From: Stomorhina lunata
Taxonomy: Eukaryota; Arthropoda; Insecta; Diptera; Rhiniidae
Assembly (NCBI GenBank): GCA_933228675.1
Contig: OW121741.1
Span: 133,003,290-133,067,289 of the forward strand
Direction: 5' to 3'
Length of the DNA: 64,000 nucleotides
Positions 26,456 through 39,500 of this stretch are shown piece after piece. Below the pieces are notes generated by a model. The model did not search any database, was not told where the DNA came from, and worked only from the letters and a program-made list of their open reading frames with translations. Both the position numbers and the translations under genes were made by a program. Positions within the stretch are counted from its first letter, which is position 1. Each line of letters begins with the position of its first letter.

Positions 26456-27654
26456 AATAAGCCCACCAGAGTACAATGGAAAGGCGTTGTGAGGTCTAGA
26501 CCAAGAGTTGCCGTTTAGAGTTCCTTTGAATAACTCAAATGCAATGGTAGCAAAAGCATTATGGCCATAAATCTTCTTAAGCTGTAACTTCAATGAAGGA
26601 GAACTAAGGAATTTTTAAAATTTCCATATGAAATACAAAAAACCTGGCAACATTTTGTTGTACATACAAGAAAAAATACAAATTTTCTTTTTAGATTTAA
26701 TTCTTCTTGTCTCTGGTGTTGTTTAACATTTGTCTTAATTTGTTTGCATTTGAAAAAAAAAGTATTATTACTGTCATCTCTTTATTTAAGATTTTTTAAA
26801 GCCCTTTTACACGATCACAAACACGTACACGACAGACATTTACTGAACAAATTACTTTTTCCATTATCTAACGATAAGTAACTCTCTTTCTAGGCAAGAC
26901 CTACCAGTAATTATTATTACTTTCGGTTCTTTTAATATAAAAAAACGGTCGTCTGGAAGAACAGGCGAAATGAAGGGGAAGACAGACATAATGTTTAACG
27001 AGTGTAAACATGCCACATCAAATGTCATGACAGCTCAACAGAAACATTATTTTAACAACAAATCCTAAATGATCCTTATCATTATTCTTTTAGAAAAAAA
27101 CAATTTTTTTTCCAAAACAAGCTCAAATAACAAATTATTCATTTAAAGTCCGTCCGTCTGTCTGTTGTCAGCCCCTCTTTATTGTATCGACCATTTTTTT
27201 ACTGATTACTCACGCGCATGCGTAGCAATTTCTTTTTGTATCTTTTAAATTTTTGTATGTGATTCATGTTGGTTCATTGGGGCGTTCCTTCTTTGAATGA
27301 TCGCGTTTTTTTGTGTGTACCTCCATGTTTAAATATTTAAACGTTTAAAATACATTTAACAGACATTTCTAAGCCGATTAAACACAAAAAAGAAAATTCA
27401 TGACTTTTTTCAACGGCTGCGTGTGTCATCTTCATTATATTCGTCTGATTATAAAAACAGATCAGGTTGTTTGGGAACAAATGTTTGTGAAATTCTTTAA
27501 ATAGTTATTTATTTAACATGACAATGAAAACTTTAAAATATTTAACCTTCAAATTTTCAAAAAATAAAAAATTTTAATTTATGAATTCTAAATTCTTCTT
27601 TAAATACTGAATGTTACACTAAAACACGCTTAAGAGTAAAATTTATTTATATTA
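26456..27654. other. Unique region, no gene supported
   Basis: Mixed DNA. A minus-strand stretch from about 26610 down to the element edge at 26456 is open and less AT-rich, but is too short to call. GTCCGTCCGTCTGTCTG at 27149-27165 is a short simple repeat. Confidence 0.5.
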
Positions 27655-28285
27655 ATAAGTTGACGATAGGAAGTCTTTACTATAGAAAAGTTGACGATAG
27701 GAACCTTTACTATAGAAAAGTTGACGATAGGAAGCCTTTACTATAGAAAAGTTGACGATAGGAAGACTTTACTATAGAAAAGTTGACGATAGGAAGACTT
27801 TACTATAGAAAAGTTGACGATAGGAAGACTTTACTATAGAAAAGTTGACGATAGGAAGACTTTACTATAGAAAAGTTGACGATAGGAAGACTTTACTATA
27901 GAAAAGTTGACGATAGGAAGACTTTACTATAGAAAAGTTGACGATAGGAAGACTTTGCTATAGAAAAGTTTACGACAGGGAGACTTTACTACAGAAAATT
28001 TGATGATCGGAAGACTTTACTATTGAAAAGTTGACGATAGGAAGTCTTTACTACAGAAAAGTTGACGATAGGAAGACTTTACTACAGAAAAGTTGACGAT
28101 AGGAAGACTTTACTATAGAAAAATTGACGAAAGGAAGACTTTAATATAAAAAAGTTGACGATAGGACGACTTGACTATAGAAAACTTGACGATAGGAAGA
28201 CTTTGCTATAGAATACTTGACGATAGGAAGACTTAACTATAGAACAGTTGACGATAGGAAGAACTTGCTATAGAAAAAATGACTA
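27655..28285 (+). repeat. Family B 31-bp minisatellite array, plus orientation
   Basis: About 20 units of the GACTTTACTATAG sub-family, nearly uniform from 27730 to 27950 and decaying to the right, where the array changes to family A near 28290-28310 without unique DNA in between. Confidence 0.94.
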
Positions 28286-28299
28286 CAAATAGCAAGACT

Positions 28300-30510
28300 T
28301 TCATACGAAATTTGTAAAAATTTCTTATAAAAATATGAAATTTTTTCTATGAAAATAAGAAATTTTTTCTATGAAAATAAGAAAATTTTGAAAAATTTCT
28401 AATAAAAACAGGAAATTTTTGAAAAATGTTTTATAAAAATAAAAAAAAAATTGAAGAATTTCAAATACAAATTAGAAATTTTTGAAAATTTTCTATAAAA
28501 ATAAGGAAGTTTTTGAAAAATTTCCTATTACTAAAAATAAATTTTTGATAAAACTTTCTATAAAAAGAACAAATTTTTGAAAAATTTCATATAAAAATAA
28601 GAAATTTTTGAAAAAACATATTAAAATTTTACAAAAGTTCCTATAAAAATATGAAATTTTTGAAAAAATTGTCTATTAAATTAAGAATTTTTAATAAATT
28701 AAATGAAAAAAATAAGAAATTTTTGAAAATTAAAAAAATAATAAATTTTTTAAAAATTTCCTACAAAAATAAGAAATTTTTAAAAAATTTTCTATTAAAA
28801 TAAGAAATTTTCTATCAAAATAAGGAAGTTTTTGAAAAATTTCCTATAAAAAAGAATTTTTGAAAAATTTCCTATAAAAAAGAATTTTTGAAAAATTTCC
28901 TATAAAAATAGGAAATTTTTGAAAAATTAAAAAAATAACAAATTTTTGAAAAACTAAAAAAATAAGAATTTTTTAAAAAATTTCCTATAAAAATTAGAAA
29001 TTTTTAAAAAATTTCTTATAAAAATAAGAAATTTTTAAAAAATTTCCTATAAAAATAAGAAATTTTTGAAAATTTCCTATAAAAATAAGAAATTTTTGAA
29101 AATTTTCCTATAAAAATAAGAAATTTTTGAAAAATTTCCTATAAAAATAAGAAATTTTTGAAAAATTTTCTATAAAAATGAGAAATTTTTGAAAAATTTC
29201 CTATATAAATAAGAAATTTTTGAAAAATTTCTTATTCAAATAAGAAATTTTTGAAAAATTTCCTATAAAAATAAGAAATTTTTGAAAAATTTCCTATAAA
29301 AATAAGAAATTTTTGAAAAATTTCCTATAAAAATAAGAAATTTTTGAAAAATTTCCTATAAAAATAAGAAATTTTTGAAAAATTTCCTATAAAAATAAGA
29401 AATGTTTGAAAAATTTCCTATAAAAATAAGAAATTTTTGAAAAATTTCCTATAAAAATAAGAAATTTTTGAAAAATTTCCTATTAAAATAAAAAATTTTT
29501 GAAAAATTTCCTATAAAATTAAGAAATTTTTGAAAAATTTCCTATAAAAATCAGAAATTTTTGAAAAATTTCCTATAAAAATAAGAAATTTTTGAAAAAT
29601 TTCCTATAAAAATAAAAAATTTTTGAAAAATTTCCTATAAAAATAAGAAATTTTTGAAAAATTTCCTATAAAAATAAGAAATTTTTGAAAAATTTCCTAT
29701 AAAAATAAGAAATTTTTGAAAAATTTCCTATAAAAATAAGAAATTTTTGAAAATTTTCGTATAAAAATAAGAAATTTTTGAAAATTTTCGTATAAAAATA
29801 AGAAATTTTTGAAAATTTTCCTATAAAGATAAGAAATTTTTCAAAAATTTCCTATAAAAATAAGAAATTTTTGAAAAATTTTCTATAAAAATATGAAATT
29901 TTTTAAAAACTCCCAATAAAAATATGAAATTTTTAAAAATTTCCTAATAAAATATTTAATTTTTGAACAATTTCCTATAAAAATAAGATATTATTGAAAA
30001 ACTTTCTGTAAAAATAAGAAATTTTTGAAAAATTTTAGATACAAATATGAAATTTTTGAAATGTTTCCTATAAAAATGTGAAATTTTTGGAAAATTTTCT
30101 ATAAAAAAAATGAAATTTTTGAAAAATTTCTTATAAAAATGTGAAATTTAAAAAAAAAATTCCTATAATGATATAAAATTTTTGAAAAATTTCCTAAAAA
30201 AATATGAAATATTTGAAAAATTGCATATAAAAAAATGAAGTTTTTGAAAAATTTCCTATAAAAAAAAAGAAATTTTTGAAAAATTTCCTATAGAAATAAG
30301 AAAATTTTGAAAAATAAGAAATTTTTAATAGAAATTTCCTATAAAAGTTAGAAATTTTTTAAAATTATTTTTAAAAAACTTTCTTTAGACAAACAAGTAT
30401 TTTGAAAATTTTGTTTTATAAAAACAAGAAATTTTTTAAAAATTTTCTTTAAAGAAAAAAAATTTTTGAAAAATCTCAATTAGAAAAATAAGAAATTTAA
30501 AAAAAAATTA
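28300..30510 (+). repeat. Family A 31-bp minisatellite array, plus orientation
   Basis: About 70 units, directly adjoining family B on the left. Degenerate at 28300-28980 and 29880-30510, uniform at 29040-29760 (TAAGAAATTTTTGAAAAATT). Units with ATGAAATTTTT instead of AAGAAATTTTT cluster near 29880-30240. Confidence 0.93.
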
Positions 30511-32040
30511 TTTGAAGTTTATTCCTTTATAATTGTGAGAATTTCGCACTTTATTTTATTGTATTTACCTAAAATTATGGCCGTTTCACAAAATTACGAT
30601 AGTGATACTTAAATTGATCCTCAATGCCTTCCTACAAAAAAAGTGCTAATGGAAGGAATATTAAATATTTCACGGACACACCTTAACAAACTAAATAATT
30701 TATTACTTTAAAAGAAATTACTTAAAAAGCTCATGTTACAATTCCTTTGATCACTAAAATAATGTAGTTTTCAACAACAATTCAAGCTTAAAGAACAGGA
30801 TATAAAAATGAAAAGGTTCTTTTCGAACACACCCTTTCAATAAATATTTATCAAAATATTCAAATTATTTTAAGAAAGCCAGAAATTAAGGAAGTTTTTC
30901 GAAAATTTCTTATCTATATATGGGATGTTACGAAGATTTTGTGTTTAAAATGTTAAACAAAGTTTATACTATAATTTCTTTGCGTCAGCCTAATGCGGCC
31001 ACAAATAAAGTAGTTATTCAAAAGGAAATGAGTTTCGCATTAAAATGACACCTACGTTTAAAAATTTACACACAAGTTGAGTTTTCATTACCCCAGACAT
31101 ATTTATAAATATGTCAATGTCAATTAATCTATTAAATATCAAGAGTATGTTAAACATATTCTTAGAGCTAAAGGAAAAAAATGAACATATTTCAGCTGCC
31201 AAACCCACAGGATTTTCGTATCTTCGCAAATATTTATTTTAACAAACTGCTCGTTTAGTATCATAATTTTTATTTTTATAGAGTATGAAAAATTTTCCAA
31301 TTTTTTCTTTTTCACTGAATTACTTTGAGCATTTTAAAGAATTTTTTTGCAAATTTTTTTATCAACAACTTGTTTTCAGTCGAGGTGATCTTCATTTTCA
31401 TTCTGTGGCATGAAAATGTGTGTGAGTTGCATGAAGAAGAAGAAGAAGTTTGGTGGTGGCAGTTGCAATTTTAAGATTAATTTACAAACAAAACACTATG
31501 TCAAACTGACAAAGTTAATACTTCTACACATGTTTTCTTAATGCGTTGACTTTCCAAACTTTTGCGCGAATAACTCGGGGTACATGCAAATAAACACCAA
31601 ACGATTCACTTTGGTGGCAGTTGCTTATAACAAGATGATGATAATGATAATGAGGTTGACAATGATAATGATGATGTTGAGTTGTATGCAGCAGCAGCTA
31701 AATACTTTTAGTTGCGACAATCATATGCATTAATTTTAAATTGTTTCCAGTTTTCGTGGAAATTAAGAGGAAACACTTTATGAATCATCAGGGGTAAAGT
31801 TTGGATTAATTAGGGATTAAGCAAAAAGTGAAATGAAATTATACAAAAAGAGTCATAATTTATGATTTGGGAAATATATTTATATACTAAAATACAAGTT
31901 CTAAAGGCAAAAAAGGCCTTTACAAAAAACTGTCAACACTTTTATAAAGTACAATGAAAATATTCTTGTTAACTAGCTGCAAATAAATCAAACAACCAAA
32001 TAACATCTACATTAAAATTCATTAGGCTGATCACAAAACT
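30511..32040. other. Unique region with short simple repeats, no gene supported
   Basis: Contains GAAGAAGAAGAAGAAG at about 31433 and a GATGATGATAATGATAATG run at about 31635-31680, both simple repeats. The minus-strand open stretch 31014-31229 has no recognisable content. No RNA gene or promoter is seen. Confidence 0.5.
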
Positions 32041-32935
32041 TCAATTTTCAAAAATTTCCTATCAAAATAGGAAATTTTTCAAAAATTTCCTATCAAAATA
32101 GGAAATTTTTCAAAAATTTCCTATCAAAATAGGAAATTTTTCAAAAATTTCCTATCAAAATATGAAATTTTTCAAAAATTTCCTATAAAAATAGGAAATT
32201 TTTGTAAAATTTCCTATCAAAATAGGAAATTTTTGAAAAATTTCCTATAAAACTCGGAAATTTTTGAAAAATTTCCTATAAAAACAGGAAATTTTTGAAA
32301 AATTTCCTATAAAAACAGGAAATTTTTGAAAAATTTTCTATAAAAATAGGAAATTTTTCAAAAATTTCCTATAAAAATAGGAAATTTTTCAAAAAATTCC
32401 TATAAAAATAGGAAATTTTTCAAAAAATTCCTATAAAAATAGGAAATTTTTCAAAAAATTCCTATAAAAATAGGAAATTTTTGTAAAATTTCCTATAAAA
32501 ATAGGAAATTTTTGTAAAATTTCCTATAAAAATAGGAAATTTTTGTAAAATTTCCTATAAAAATAGGAAATTTTTGTAAAATTTCCTATAAAAATAGGAA
32601 ATTTTTGTAAAATTTCCTATAAAAATAGGAATTTTTCAAAAAATTCCTATAAAAATAGGAAATTTTTCAAAAATTTCCTATAAAAATAGGAATTTTTCAA
32701 AAAATTCCTATAAAAATAGGAAATTTTTGAAAAATTTCCTATAAAAATAGGAAATTATTGAAAAATTTCCTATACAAATAGGAAATTTTTGATAAATTTC
32801 CTAATTTGAAAATTTGCTTTAAAAATAGAAAATTAAAAAAAAAATTCTATAAAAATAGAAAATTAAAAAAAAATTTATGAAAATAGGAAATTTTTTAAAA
32901 ATTTCCCATAAAAATAGGAAAATTTTGAAACATTT
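32041..32935 (+). repeat. Family A 31-bp array, plus-type spacer, left arm of an inverted pair
   Basis: About 29 units of the TAGG sub-family. The first units are hybrids: the spacer is of plus type (TATCAAAATA or TATAAAAATA) but the palindrome centre is TTTTTCAAAAA, the base expected on the opposite orientation. Later blocks use TTTTTGTAAAATTTCC. The array faces the next array in inverted orientation. Confidence 0.93.
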
Positions 32936-34490
32936 TTGAAAAATTTCCTATTTTTATAGAATTTTTTTTTTTTTATTTTATATTTTTAAAGCAAATTTTC
33001 AAAAATTTCCTATTTTTATAGGAAATTTTTCAAAAATTTCCTATTTTTATAGGAAATTTTTCAAAAATTTCCTATTTTTATAGGAAATTTTTCAAAAATT
33101 TCCTATTTTTATAGGAAATTTTTCAAAAATTTCCTATTTTTATAGGAAATTTTTCAAAAATTTCCTATTTTTATAGGAAATTTTTCAAAAATTTCCTATT
33201 TTTATAGGAAATTTTTCAAAAATTTCCTATTTTTATAGGAAATTTTTCAAAAATTTCCTATTTTTATAGGAAATTTTTCAAAAATTACAGGAAATTTTTC
33301 AAAAATTTCCTATTTTTATAGGAAATTTTTCAAAAATTTCCTATTTTTATAGGAAATTTTTCAAAAATTTCCTATTTTTATAGGAAATTTTTCAAAAATT
33401 TCCTATTTTTATAGGAAATTTTTCAAAAATTTCCTATTTTTATAGGAAATTTTTCAAAAATTTCCTATTTTTATAGGAAATTTTTCAAAAATTTCCTATT
33501 TTTATAGGAAATTTTTCAAAAATTTCCTATTTTTATAGGAAATTTTTCAAAAATTTCCTATTTTTATAGGAAATTTTTCAAAAATTTCCTATTTTTATAG
33601 GAAATTTTTCAAAAATTTCCTATTTTTATAGGAAATTTTTCAAAAATTTCCTATTTTTATAGGAAATTTTTCAAAAATTTCCTATTTTTATAGGAAATTT
33701 TTCAAAAATTTCCTATTTTTATAGGAAATTTTTCAAAAATTTTCTATTTTTATAGGAAATTTTTCAAAAATTTCCTATTTTTATAGGAAATTTTTCAAAA
33801 ATTTCCTATTTTTATAGGAAATTTTTCAAAAATTTCCTAATTTTATAGGAAATTTTTCAAAAATTTCCTAATTTTATAGGAAATTTTTCAAAAATTTCCC
33901 ATTTTTATAGGAAATTTTTCAAAAATTTCCTTTTTTTTATAGGAAATTTTTCAAAAATTTCCTATTTTTATAGGAAATTTTTTAAAAATTTCCTGTTTTT
34001 ATAGGAAATTTTTAAAAATTTCCTTTCTTTTATAGGAAATTTTATAAAAATTTCTTATTTTTATAGGAAATTTTTTAAAAATTTTATTTTTTTTATTGGA
34101 AATTTTTTATAGGAAATTTTTTTTAAATTTCCTATTTTTTATGCGAAATTTTTCAAAAATTTCCTTTTTTTATAGGAAATTTTTCAAAAATTTTTTTTTT
34201 ACAGGAAATTTTTGAAAATTTTCCTTTTTTTATAGAAAATTTTTCAAAAATTTCCTTTTTTTATAGGAAATTTTTCAAAAATTTCCTTTTTTATAGAAAT
34301 TTTTCAAAAATGTTCTTTTTTATAGGAAATTTTTCAAAAACTTCCCATTTTTATAGGAAATTTTTCAAAAATTTCCCATTTTTATAGGAAAGTTTTCAAA
34401 AAGTTTCTATTTTTGTAGGAAATTTTTCAAAAAGTTTCTATTTTTGTAGGAAATTTTTTAAAATGTTTCTATTTTTGTAAGAAATTTTTC
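32936..34490 (-). repeat. Family A 31-bp array, minus orientation, right arm of an inverted pair
   Basis: About 50 units of CCTATTTTTATAGG plus AAATTTTTCAAAAATTT. The block 33000-33840 is nearly perfect, apart from one 10-bp deletion near 33287. Decay sets in after about 33890, first as short T-run expansions. Confidence 0.94.
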
Positions 34491-34817
34491 TTTTTAGTTT
34501 TGCCTTTCTTCACTTCGTTTGGCTGGCTGTTTTCCAACTCTAAATTAAAAGTTCTTTCACTTGTTATTACCCTAATTTTTCAAGAATCTATATGATATTG
34601 TATTCTTTTTTTATTACAAATATATAGAAATTATTCTATCTTTTCATACCAGCCGTCGAGTCCGCAAGTTAGTCATGATCTTGGCGGCTGTTATTTATTT
34701 TAGACAATTTTTACTTATTTTTGTTCTTACATTTTTCTTCGCTTGATGTCATTTTTATTTATATTTTGTTCGTGTATTATTTGTAGCTAATAGAGCATAA
34801 ATCTTCTGACATTTTAG
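34491..34817. other. Unique DNA ending in a plausible splice acceptor
   Basis: AT-rich sequence without open frames. Its right end TCTTCTGACATTTTAG (34802-34817) has the pyrimidine tract and AG of a 3' splice site and is followed directly by an open, GC-richer segment. Confidence 0.4.
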
Positions 34818-34946
34818 GCAAATGCCTTAACTCAACTTAACTTAATGGATGTTTACATTCGAGACTTTGCCAAGATCTTTCCGCAAGAGGCCAAATATTG
34901 GAGGCACGTGATCAGGGAGTTTCATGTTACATTGGAGTCCCCCAAA
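34818..34946 (+). CDS. Possible isolated coding exon, family unknown
   Basis: A 129-nt segment (43 codons) opens immediately after TTCTGACATTTTAG and closes at AAA|GTATAA, with a stop (TAA) at 34950 if not spliced. Its base composition is clearly less AT-rich than the flanks, and its codons (GCC, AAG, ATC, GAG, CAC, GTG) look like coding use. The peptide contains FAKIFPQEAKYWRHVIREF, which looks like a folded-protein fragment and not low complexity. Both ends fit phase 0. The donor is weak (GTATAA). I do not recognise the protein. It could be an exon of a gene with giant repeat-filled introns, the end of a short gene starting at ATG 34845, or a decayed pseudogene. Confidence 0.35.
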
Positions 34947-34952
34947 GTATAA

Positions 34953-36544
34953 CTAACATCCTGTTATGTTTTATGAATTGTTGCTGATTGAAATTAATTG
35001 CAAAAAATTATTTAAGATGTTTAAGTTTTTGGTCAGTTTTATGGACAAATGGTGGTTTCCAGATGAAAACTGATAGCCAAGTATAGTTTTTGTAGGAGTT
35101 AAAGAGAAGTGTAGGTGTTTTTGTCTAGATCATTTATGACAAATAATTTAAAAAGTAACTGATAATTTAGAATATCTTAAAATTTAAATTGGACTTGTTT
35201 TCTAAAACTAACAATTATTGGAAAATTTTAAAAACTAAGACAGAAACTATGAATAACAACTTACAAATTAAATGTAGACCAAGACACCGACGATATTATA
35301 GACATCAAAATTTAAACTTTGACCTCTATGTGATTGTAAACTTGTAAGAAACAAACTAAAGCATAGTTTACCTCATTTTTACCTCAAAAACTTTATTAAT
35401 TGCCACACATTTTTGAAGTTATCGCAATAGTTTCCCACAAATATTAAAGCTAGAAACTTAAGCTGCCTCTGTATTTTGGAAAAGTCATAAAAAAGCTCTT
35501 CTTGCCAAATCAGCCATAATATAACTATACAATTCACCTTAAATAAGTTAGTAAATAACTATTTAGTTCCCCATTTACCATAATTGAAGTCTTGTGAGAT
35601 TAAGATGTCGTTCACTTAATAAATCTGACGAGACAGAGAAGAATTTAGTCGGTAGTTGCTGTCAACTTTTTGGTTGAATCATTTCTCGTTTGTTAGAAAA
35701 AAAAAAAGACAGACAGGTCGGTCGGTCTTTATGTCTAACGAGAGATAACATTTGTCTGACCATGTTTTAGAGTTGCTGCTGCTGCTGAGGCTGCGGCTAA
35801 TACTGGTGATCATATGGGTATCCCGAGGATCGTGATGTTGTTTAGGCATGTCATTTATCATGTTTTACTTTTTTAAATTGGTTACACACACTGACACACT
35901 ATTTTTTAAGTTTTTTAAATTTGTTTTAAATTTTTTTTTGTTTTTTTTTGGTCTCTTTATAAAGTCCATTTAAGTTAGTGGCTTGAATTTGACTTTTTTT
36001 AAATTTTTGCTAAATGATTTCTTGCTTCTTTTTTGGCTTTTGGCTCGCGCTTTGATGTTTGTCACAAAATTTTTAGTTAATATCAAATGCCAGTCTGTCT
36101 TTCCGTCCGTCTAGTAGTCTGTCCTTCCATATTCGTGTCTAGTTTTTTTTTGATTTTCATTAAAAATTTATTGTTTGCTGCAAATTCAAAATCATGTAAA
36201 ATTTTTTTAAACAAATTTTGTCAAGTTGTTGTGCTAAATCGTTGGCCCAAAAATATTTAAAAAAAAAAAAAAAATTTTGATAGATACATCTGTTTTCAAA
36301 GTAAAGTGATTGATGAGTTTTTGTAACAAAAATGAAATTTTTGAGTTTTTAAATATCAAGAAAACTATTAAAAATAGAGCAGATATTTTTCAATAATTTA
36401 GTTAATTTTTAACACTAACGTAGACTTCAGGCTAATGATGTTGAAATTAATTGACGCCTTTTAACTAGAAAACTTAAATATTTAACTCAATTGAAATAAG
36501 TTCAGTTTAGATTCGGTTTAAATGAGTCCAGTTTCAGGCTTTTT
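34953..36544. other. Unique region, no further gene supported
   Basis: No partner exon for the upstream candidate is obvious. The minus-strand open stretch 35679-35861 includes Ser-rich low complexity from a GCTGCTGCTGCTGAGGCTGC run and is not convincing. T-rich tracts occur at 35925-35950. Confidence 0.5.
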
Positions 36545-39500
36545 CATAGTCTATGTCTTAGTCTGTGCCTTATTCTTTGTCTATGTCTTAGTCTATGTCT
36601 TAGTCTATGTCTTAGTCTATGTCTTAGTCTATGTCTTAGTCTATGTCTTAGTCTATGTCTTAGTCTATGTCTTAGTCTATGTCTTAGTCTATGTCTTAGT
36701 CTATGTCTTAGTCTATGTCTTAGTCTATGTCTTAGTCTATGTCTTAGTCTATGTCTTAGTCTATGTCTTAGTCTATGTCTTAGTCTATGTCTTAGTCTAT
36801 GTCTTAGTCTATGTCTTAGTCTATGTCTTAGTCTATGTCTTAGTCTATGTCTTAGTCTATGTCTTAGTCTATGTCTTAGTCTATGTCTTAGTCTATGTCT
36901 TAGTCTATGTCTTAGTCTATGTCTTAGTCTATGTCTTAGTCTATGTCTTAGTCTATGTCTTAGTCTATGTCTTAGTCTATGTCTTAGTCTATGTCTTAGT
37001 CTATGTCTTAGTCTATGTCTTAGTCTATGTCTTAGTCTATGTCTTAGTCTATGTCTTAGTCTATGTCTTAGTCTATGTCTTAGTCTATGTCTTAGTCTAT
37101 GTCTTAGTCTATGTCTTAGTCTATGTCTTAGTCTATGTCTTAGTCTATGTCTTAGTCTATGTCTTAGTCTATGTCTTAGTCTATGTCTTAGTCTATGTCT
37201 TAGTCTATGTCTTAGTCTATGTCTTAGTCTATGTCTTAGTCTATGTCTTAGTCTATGTCTTAGTCTATGTCTTAGTCTATGTCTTAGTCTATGTCTTAGT
37301 CTATGTCTTAGTCTATGTCTTAGTCTATGTCTTAGTCTATGTCTTAGTCTATGTCTTAGTCTATGTCTTAGTCTATGTCTTAGTCTATGTCTTAGTCTAT
37401 GTCTTAGTCTATGTCTTAGTCTATGTCTTATCTATGTCTTAGTCTATGTCTTAGTCTATGTCTTAGTCTATGTCTTAGTGTATGTCTTAGTCTATGTCTT
37501 AGTCTATGTCTTAGTCTATGTCTTAGTCTATGTCTTAGTCTATGTCTTAGTCTATGTCTTAGTCTATGTCTTAGTCTATGTCTTAGTCTATGTCTTAGTC
37601 TATGTCTTAGTCTATGTCTTAGTCTATGTCTTAGTCTATGTCTTAGTCTATGTCTTAGTCTATGTCTTAGTCTATGTCTTAGTCTATGTCTTAGTCTATG
37701 TCTTAGTCTATGTCTTAGTCTATGTCTTAGTCTATGTCTAAGTCTATGTCTTAGTCTATGTCTTAGTCTATATCTTAGTCTATGTCCTTACTCTATGTCT
37801 TAGTCTATGTCTTAGTCTATGTCTTAGTCTATGTCTTAGTCTATGTCTTAGTCTATGTCTTAGTCTATGTCTTAGTCTATGTCTTAGTCTATGTCTTAGT
37901 CTATGTCTTAGTCTATGTCTTAGTCTATGTCTTAGTCTATGTCTTAGTCTATGTCTTAGTCTATGTCTTAGTCTATGTCTTAGTCTATGTCTTAGTCTAT
38001 GTCTTAGTCTATGTCTTAGTCTATGTCTTAGTCTATGTCTTAGTCTATGTCTTAGTCTATGTCTTAGTCTATGTCTTAGTCTATGTCTTAGTCTATGTCT
38101 TAGTCTATGTCTTAGTGTATGTCTTAGTCTATGTCTTAGTCTATGTCTTAGTCTATGTCTTAGTCTATGACTTAGTCTATGACTTAGTCTATGTCTTAGT
38201 CTATGTCTTAGTCTATGTCTTAGTCTATGTCTTAGTCTATGTCTTAGTCTATGTCTTAGTCTATGTCTTAGTCTATGTCTTAGTCTATGTCTTAGTCTAT
38301 GTCTTAGTCTATGTCTTAGTCTATGTCTTAGTCTATGTCTTAGTCTATGTCTTAGTCTATGTCTTAGTCTATGTCTTAGTCTATGTCTTAGTCTATGTCT
38401 TAGTCTATGTCTTAGTCTATGTCTTAGTCTATGTCTTAGTCTATGTCTTAGTCTATGTCTTAGTCTATGTCTTAGTCTATGTCTTAGTCTATGTCTTAGT
38501 CTATGTCGTAGTCTATGTCTTAGTCTATGTCTTAGTCTATGTCTTAGTCTATGTCTTAGTCTATGTCTTAGTCTATGACTTAGTCTATGTCTTAGTCTAT
38601 GACTTAGTCTATGACTTAGTCTATGTCTTAGTCTATGTCTTAGTCTATGTCTTAGTCTATGTCTTAGTCTATGTCTTAGTCTATGTCTTAGTCTATGTCT
38701 TAGTCTATGTCTTAGTCTATGTCTTAGTCTATGTCTTAGTCTATGTCTTAGTCTATGTCTTAGTCTATGTCTTAGTCTATGTCTTAGTCTATGTCTTAGT
38801 CTATGTCTTAGTCTATGTCTTAGTCTATGACTTAGTCTATGTCTTAGTCTATGTCTTAGTCTATGTCTTAGCTATGTCTTAGTCTATGTCTTAGTCTATG
38901 TCTTAGTCTATGTCTTAGTCTATGTCTTAGTCTATGTCTTAGTCTATGTCTTAGTCTATGTCTTAGTCTATGTCTTAGTCTATGTCTTAGTCTATGTCTT
39001 AGTCTATGTCTTAGTCTATGTCTTAGTCTATGTCTTAGTCTATGTCTTAGTCTATGTCTTAGTCTATGTCTTAGTCTATGTCTTAGTCTATGTCTTAGTC
39101 TATGTCTTAGTCTATGTCTTAGTCTATGTCTAAGTCTATGTCTTAGTCTATGTCTTAGTCTATATCTTAGTCTATGTCTTACTCTATGTCTTAGTCTATG
39201 TCTTAGTCTATGTCTTAGTCTATGTCTTAGTCTATGTCTTAGTCTATGTCTTAGTCTATGTCTTAGTCTATGTCTTAGTCTATGTCTTAGTCTATGTCTT
39301 AGTCTATGTCTTAGTCTATGTCTTAGTCTATGTCTTAGTCTATGTCTTAGTCTATGTCTTAGTCTATGTCTTAGTCTATGTCTTAGTCTATGTCTTAGTC
39401 TATGTCTTAGTCTATGTCTTAGTCTATGTCTTAGTCTATGTCTTAGTCTATGTCTTAGTCTATGTCTTAGTCTATGTCTTAGTCTATGTCTTAGTGTATG

